A DNA stretch of 16,227 bases from JAADDK01 sp964425415 (GTDB lineage: Archaea > Thermoplasmatota > Thermoplasmata > Thermoplasmatales > Aciduliprofundaceae). Below are positions 14,455-16,227 of the stretch, in pieces. The stretch's first letter is position 1, and each line of letters opens with the position of its first letter. The DNA is taken from the NCBI GenBank assembly GCA_964425415.1, contig CAYRMJ010000029.1, positions 1-16,227 on the forward strand. The letters run 5' to 3'. The notes below the pieces were generated by a model. It worked only from the letters and a program-made list of their open reading frames with translations. It ran no database searches and was not told the DNA's origin. A program made the translations under genes and the position numbers.

Positions 14455-15275
14455 TCGTGTTTGACAACCACCTCCATCTTCAATTCCACGGAGAGAACGT
14501 TCTCGCCGTTAAGAGATTTGAAAAGCTTGGAGGTACGCACATAAACCTCACAAATGTGCCGAATCCCGCATATAGAAAGGATGAAAAATATTATCGCAGA
14601 ATATACGAAGACACGTTGAAAATTGCGGAAATGGTGCGCTTTCAAACATCCGTGAAGGTTCTTGTTACTATCGGACCGTATCCGGTGGATATGGTGGAAT
14701 TAGTGAATGATGGAAAATCCGTTGCGGAAGCGAAGGAGTTCCTTTTGCAAGGGCTTGAAATAGCAGAGGAGTTCATTGAGAACGGCAGGGCGCATGCAAT
14801 CGGAGAGATTGGAAGGCCTCATTTCCCCGTGAGCAAAGAGCTCTGGGAGGCGAGCAACGAAGTGATGGTTGAAGGAATGAAAATGGCAAAAAATTTAGGT
14901 GTGCCTGTTGTACTACACACCGAGAGCGCCACCGAGAAAACATGGCATGACCTCGCTTCTCTGGCCGACCGCGCAGGATTGTCTAGAGACATGGTCATAA
15001 AGCATTACTCTCCCCCCATAGTGGATGAGAGAAATGAGGGCATATTTCCCTCCGTTCTCGCCTCGCGAAAAAATGTGAGAGAAGCCATCTCTCAAGGTAT
15101 GAGATTTCTACTTGAGACTGATTTCATGGACGAGCCAACGAGAAAGAATGCCGTGCTCCCAATAGAATCCGTGCCGAAAAGGGCAAAGTGGATCGTGCAA
15201 GAGCATGGCGAGGAGACATGGTGCAAAATAATGGAAAATGCAAAGAGAATTTACCGCACCTTCTCATGGGATTAG
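14451..15275 (+). CDS. TatD-like metal-dependent hydrolase (COG1831, amidohydrolase superfamily)
   Basis: A 274-residue TIM-barrel metal-dependent hydrolase of the archaeal TatD-like group. TatD relatives include DNases, but this archaeal branch is biochemically unassigned. Metal-ligand candidates are all in place: His7 and His9 in DNHLHL, Glu119 in IGEIGRPHF, His156 in VVLHTES, His185 in IKHYSPP and Asp224 in LLETDFMD, which gives the HxH-E-H-H-D pattern of a binuclear site. The protein starts directly at the barrel, with no signal peptide. The ATG overlaps the stop of the 74-residue gene (ATGA), so translational coupling is likely. At the other end it overlaps the convergent thiD-like gene by 12 nt. 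The specific substrate (DNA, D-aminoacyl compound or other) cannot be decided. Confidence 0.85.
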   Translation: MIVFDNHLHLQFHGENVLAVKRFEKLGGTHINLTNVPNPAYRKDEKYYRRIYEDTLKIAEMVRFQTSVKVLVTIGPYPVDMVELVNDGKSVAEAKEFLLQGLEIAEEFIENGRAHAIGEIGRPHFPVSKELWEASNEVMVEGMKMAKNLGVPVVLHTESATEKTWHDLASLADRAGLSRDMVIKHYSPPIVDERNEGIFPSVLASRKNVREAISQGMRFLLETDFMDEPTRKNAVLPIESVPKRAKWIVQEHGEETWCKIMENAKRIYRTFSWD

Positions 15276-15998
15276 ATACACCTCTCCAACCCTTTCCGAG
15301 TTTTCAATCTCTTTATGAACGAATAGTTTTGCGTTTTTGAATGCATCCACGATTCCGTAGCCACGGGCAAGATAGGCGGTTAGGGCGGAGGAAAATGCGC
15401 ATCCAGTTCCACGAACGTTTCTGGGTATGAGAGATTGGGATGCAGATGTCTCATCTTCGCAGAACAGAAAATCCTCCCCGCTCAGGTGCCCACCCTTGAG
15501 AATCACGCAACCGTACATATCCCGCAGTTTTCTCCCTGCAAGTATCATATCCTCGCGGGTTTTGATTTTCATTCCTGTGAGAATCTCTGCCTCTGAAACG
15601 TTTGGAGTGAACACATATGCTTTTTTCACAATCTCAATTATAGTCTCAACGCCATCCACCAGAGGCGTTCCTGAGGAAGTTTTCATTACTGGATCCACAA
15701 TTAGTTTCCAGTTGTAATCTTCTGCAAGTGATATAATTTCCTCTGCGATTTTACGAATTGCAACCATTCCAACCTTGACATATTGCACTGGAAAATCATC
15801 CGCAACAAATCTCGCTTCTGCACGGATTTCCTCAGGAGGGATAGAAGAATAACCTGCTCCCACAGTTAATCCCTGCATGGTTACAGCTGTGGCTATTCCC
15901 GTGGCATAAACATTCAACTTTGCCATGGTTTTCACATCTCGGATAAGTCCTGAAGCTCCTGTGGGATCCAAACCAGCAAATGCAAGGGCAAAGTGCAT
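15264..15998 (-). CDS. thiD: Hydroxymethylpyrimidine (phosphate) kinase, ThiD-like
   Basis: Ribokinase-like ATP-dependent kinase expected to phosphorylate 4-amino-5-hydroxymethyl-2-methylpyrimidine (phosphate) in thiamine biosynthesis or salvage; cytoplasmic. From the chosen ATG the protein has 244 residues, near the normal length for a single-domain ThiD. Motifs are AGLDPTGASGLIRDVKTM (8-25), DPVMKTSSGTPL (102-113), TPNVSEAEILTG (131-142), LKGGH (167-171) and the anion-hole/catalytic GTGC at 197-200. The usual His-Gly-Thr-Gly-Cys is Arg-Gly-Thr-Gly-Cys here, a small deviation. An open frame extends to an ATG at 16097, but the extra 33 residues are hydrophobic and unrelated to ThiD, and a TATA-like element at 16022-16031 sits about 29 nt before 15998. 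No other thiamine gene is visible, so a pyridoxal/pyridoxine kinase role is a less likely alternative. Confidence 0.88.
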   Translation of the reverse strand: MHFALAFAGLDPTGASGLIRDVKTMAKLNVYATGIATAVTMQGLTVGAGYSSIPPEEIRAEARFVADDFPVQYVKVGMVAIRKIAEEIISLAEDYNWKLIVDPVMKTSSGTPLVDGVETIIEIVKKAYVFTPNVSEAEILTGMKIKTREDMILAGRKLRDMYGCVILKGGHLSGEDFLFCEDETSASQSLIPRNVRGTGCAFSSALTAYLARGYGIVDAFKNAKLFVHKEIENSERVGEVYLIP

Positions 15999-16021
15999 AT
16001 TTAAGAATATGATTGAACATC

Positions 16022-16031
16022 TGATAAAACT
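16022..16031 (-). promoter_or_regulatory. TATA-like element for thiD
   Basis: On the minus strand the element reads GTTTTATCA, about 29 nt upstream of the ATG at 15998, in the 95-nt space between the preceding minus-strand gene and thiD. The spacing is slightly long but supports the internal ATG over the one at 16097. Confidence 0.4.
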
Positions 16032-16093
16032 TTCTAGAGTAATGAAAAATGCAATACCTGTCCTAAGAGCGATGATTGATAAATACTCTATAA

Positions 16094-16227
16094 TCATATT
16101 TCTTCATCTTCATAGTCCTCTGAATTCATCACCTGCGCCTTCTCGCTCTCCTCCGAGAGGTACCTTAATACCGGGATTGGAAAGCGAATCAGAATGCCCA
16201 AAATCACGAGGTACATGAGCACAGGAT
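16094..16227 (-). CDS. C-terminal end of an unidentified membrane protein (partial)
   Basis: The minus strand is open from the window edge to a TGA at 16094-16096. The 43 visible codons give a hydrophobic segment (PVLMYLVILGILIRFPIPVL), then RYLSEESEKAQ and a strongly acidic tail ending SEDYEDEEI. This pattern of a last transmembrane helix followed by a short charged cytoplasmic tail is convincing for real coding sequence, although the start lies beyond the window and the family cannot be named. It runs in the same direction as thiD and ends 95 nt before it, so read-through is possible but thiD appears to have its own promoter. The competing plus-strand reading here is only 11 codons long. 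Confidence 0.6.
   Translation of the reverse strand, partial: PVLMYLVILGILIRFPIPVLRYLSEESEKAQVMNSEDYEDEEI

Noticed and set aside
15999..16097. N-terminal extension of ThiD from the ATG at 16097
   Set aside because: The additional 33 residues do not resemble ThiD, and the family N-terminus begins naturally at the ATG at 15998, with a TATA-like element in between.
16195..16227. Possible plus-strand start (MPKITRYMSTG) at the window edge
   Set aside because: A TATA-like CTTAATA lies about 29 nt upstream and the start would resemble a CBS-domain N-terminus, but only 11 codons are visible and the minus strand has a much more protein-like helix plus acidic tail across the same bases.
1..16227. 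CRISPR arrays, insertion sequences and toxin-antitoxin pairs
   Set aside because: No regularly spaced repeats, transposase motifs or terminal inverted repeats were seen. The 74-aa protein with the TatD-like hydrolase was considered as a toxin-antitoxin pair but has no supporting motif.

Overview
The window reads as a chromosomal segment of an archaeon, most likely a euryarchaeote of the Thermoplasmata type (for example relatives of Aciduliprofundum). The evidence is an archaeal-type cofactor-independent phosphoglycerate mutase, a tungsten aldehyde ferredoxin oxidoreductase, a tRNA-Arg with an archaeal bulge-helix-bulge intron, TATA boxes about 25 nt upstream of many start codons (leaderless transcripts), and a bacterial-type DNA gyrase B of the sort known in later-branching euryarchaea. 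The exact lineage is inference. The sequence is draft-quality: it contains a 100-N gap flanked by two identical 55-nt copies, which looks like an unresolved contig overlap and not missing DNA.

Layout. 1-2334: 5'-truncated L-lysine 6-aminotransferase followed closely by an MFS transporter. 2335-2554: intergenic with the artificial gap and the apgM promoter. 2555-5783: phosphoglycerate mutase (glycolysis/gluconeogenesis) and a tungsten oxidoreductase of the AOR family. 5829-6971: a small conserved protein and a DUF89 damage-control phosphatase, tail to tail with no space between stop codons. 7062-7520: small multi-spanning membrane protein. 7586-10869: gyrB and cysS, convergent with a 4-nt overlap. 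10954-13451: two unrecognised membrane-anchored, probably extracellular beta-rich proteins on either side of the intron-containing tRNA-Arg(GCG); the second is clearly AT-rich. 13516-15275: an SDR dehydrogenase divergent from a two-gene operon (74-aa charged protein plus a COG1831 TatD-like metal-dependent hydrolase). 15264-15998: a ThiD-like kinase, overlapping the hydrolase gene tail to tail. 16094-16227: C-terminal end of a membrane protein running off the window on the minus strand.

Most genes are ordinary housekeeping or metabolic functions with very compact spacing. I did not find a convincing defence system, CRISPR array, insertion sequence or biosynthetic cluster. The points most worth a second look are the two exported proteins beside the tRNA, the gap artefact, the gyrB without gyrA next to it, and the leaderless promoters that fix several start codons, two of them in shared divergent regions.
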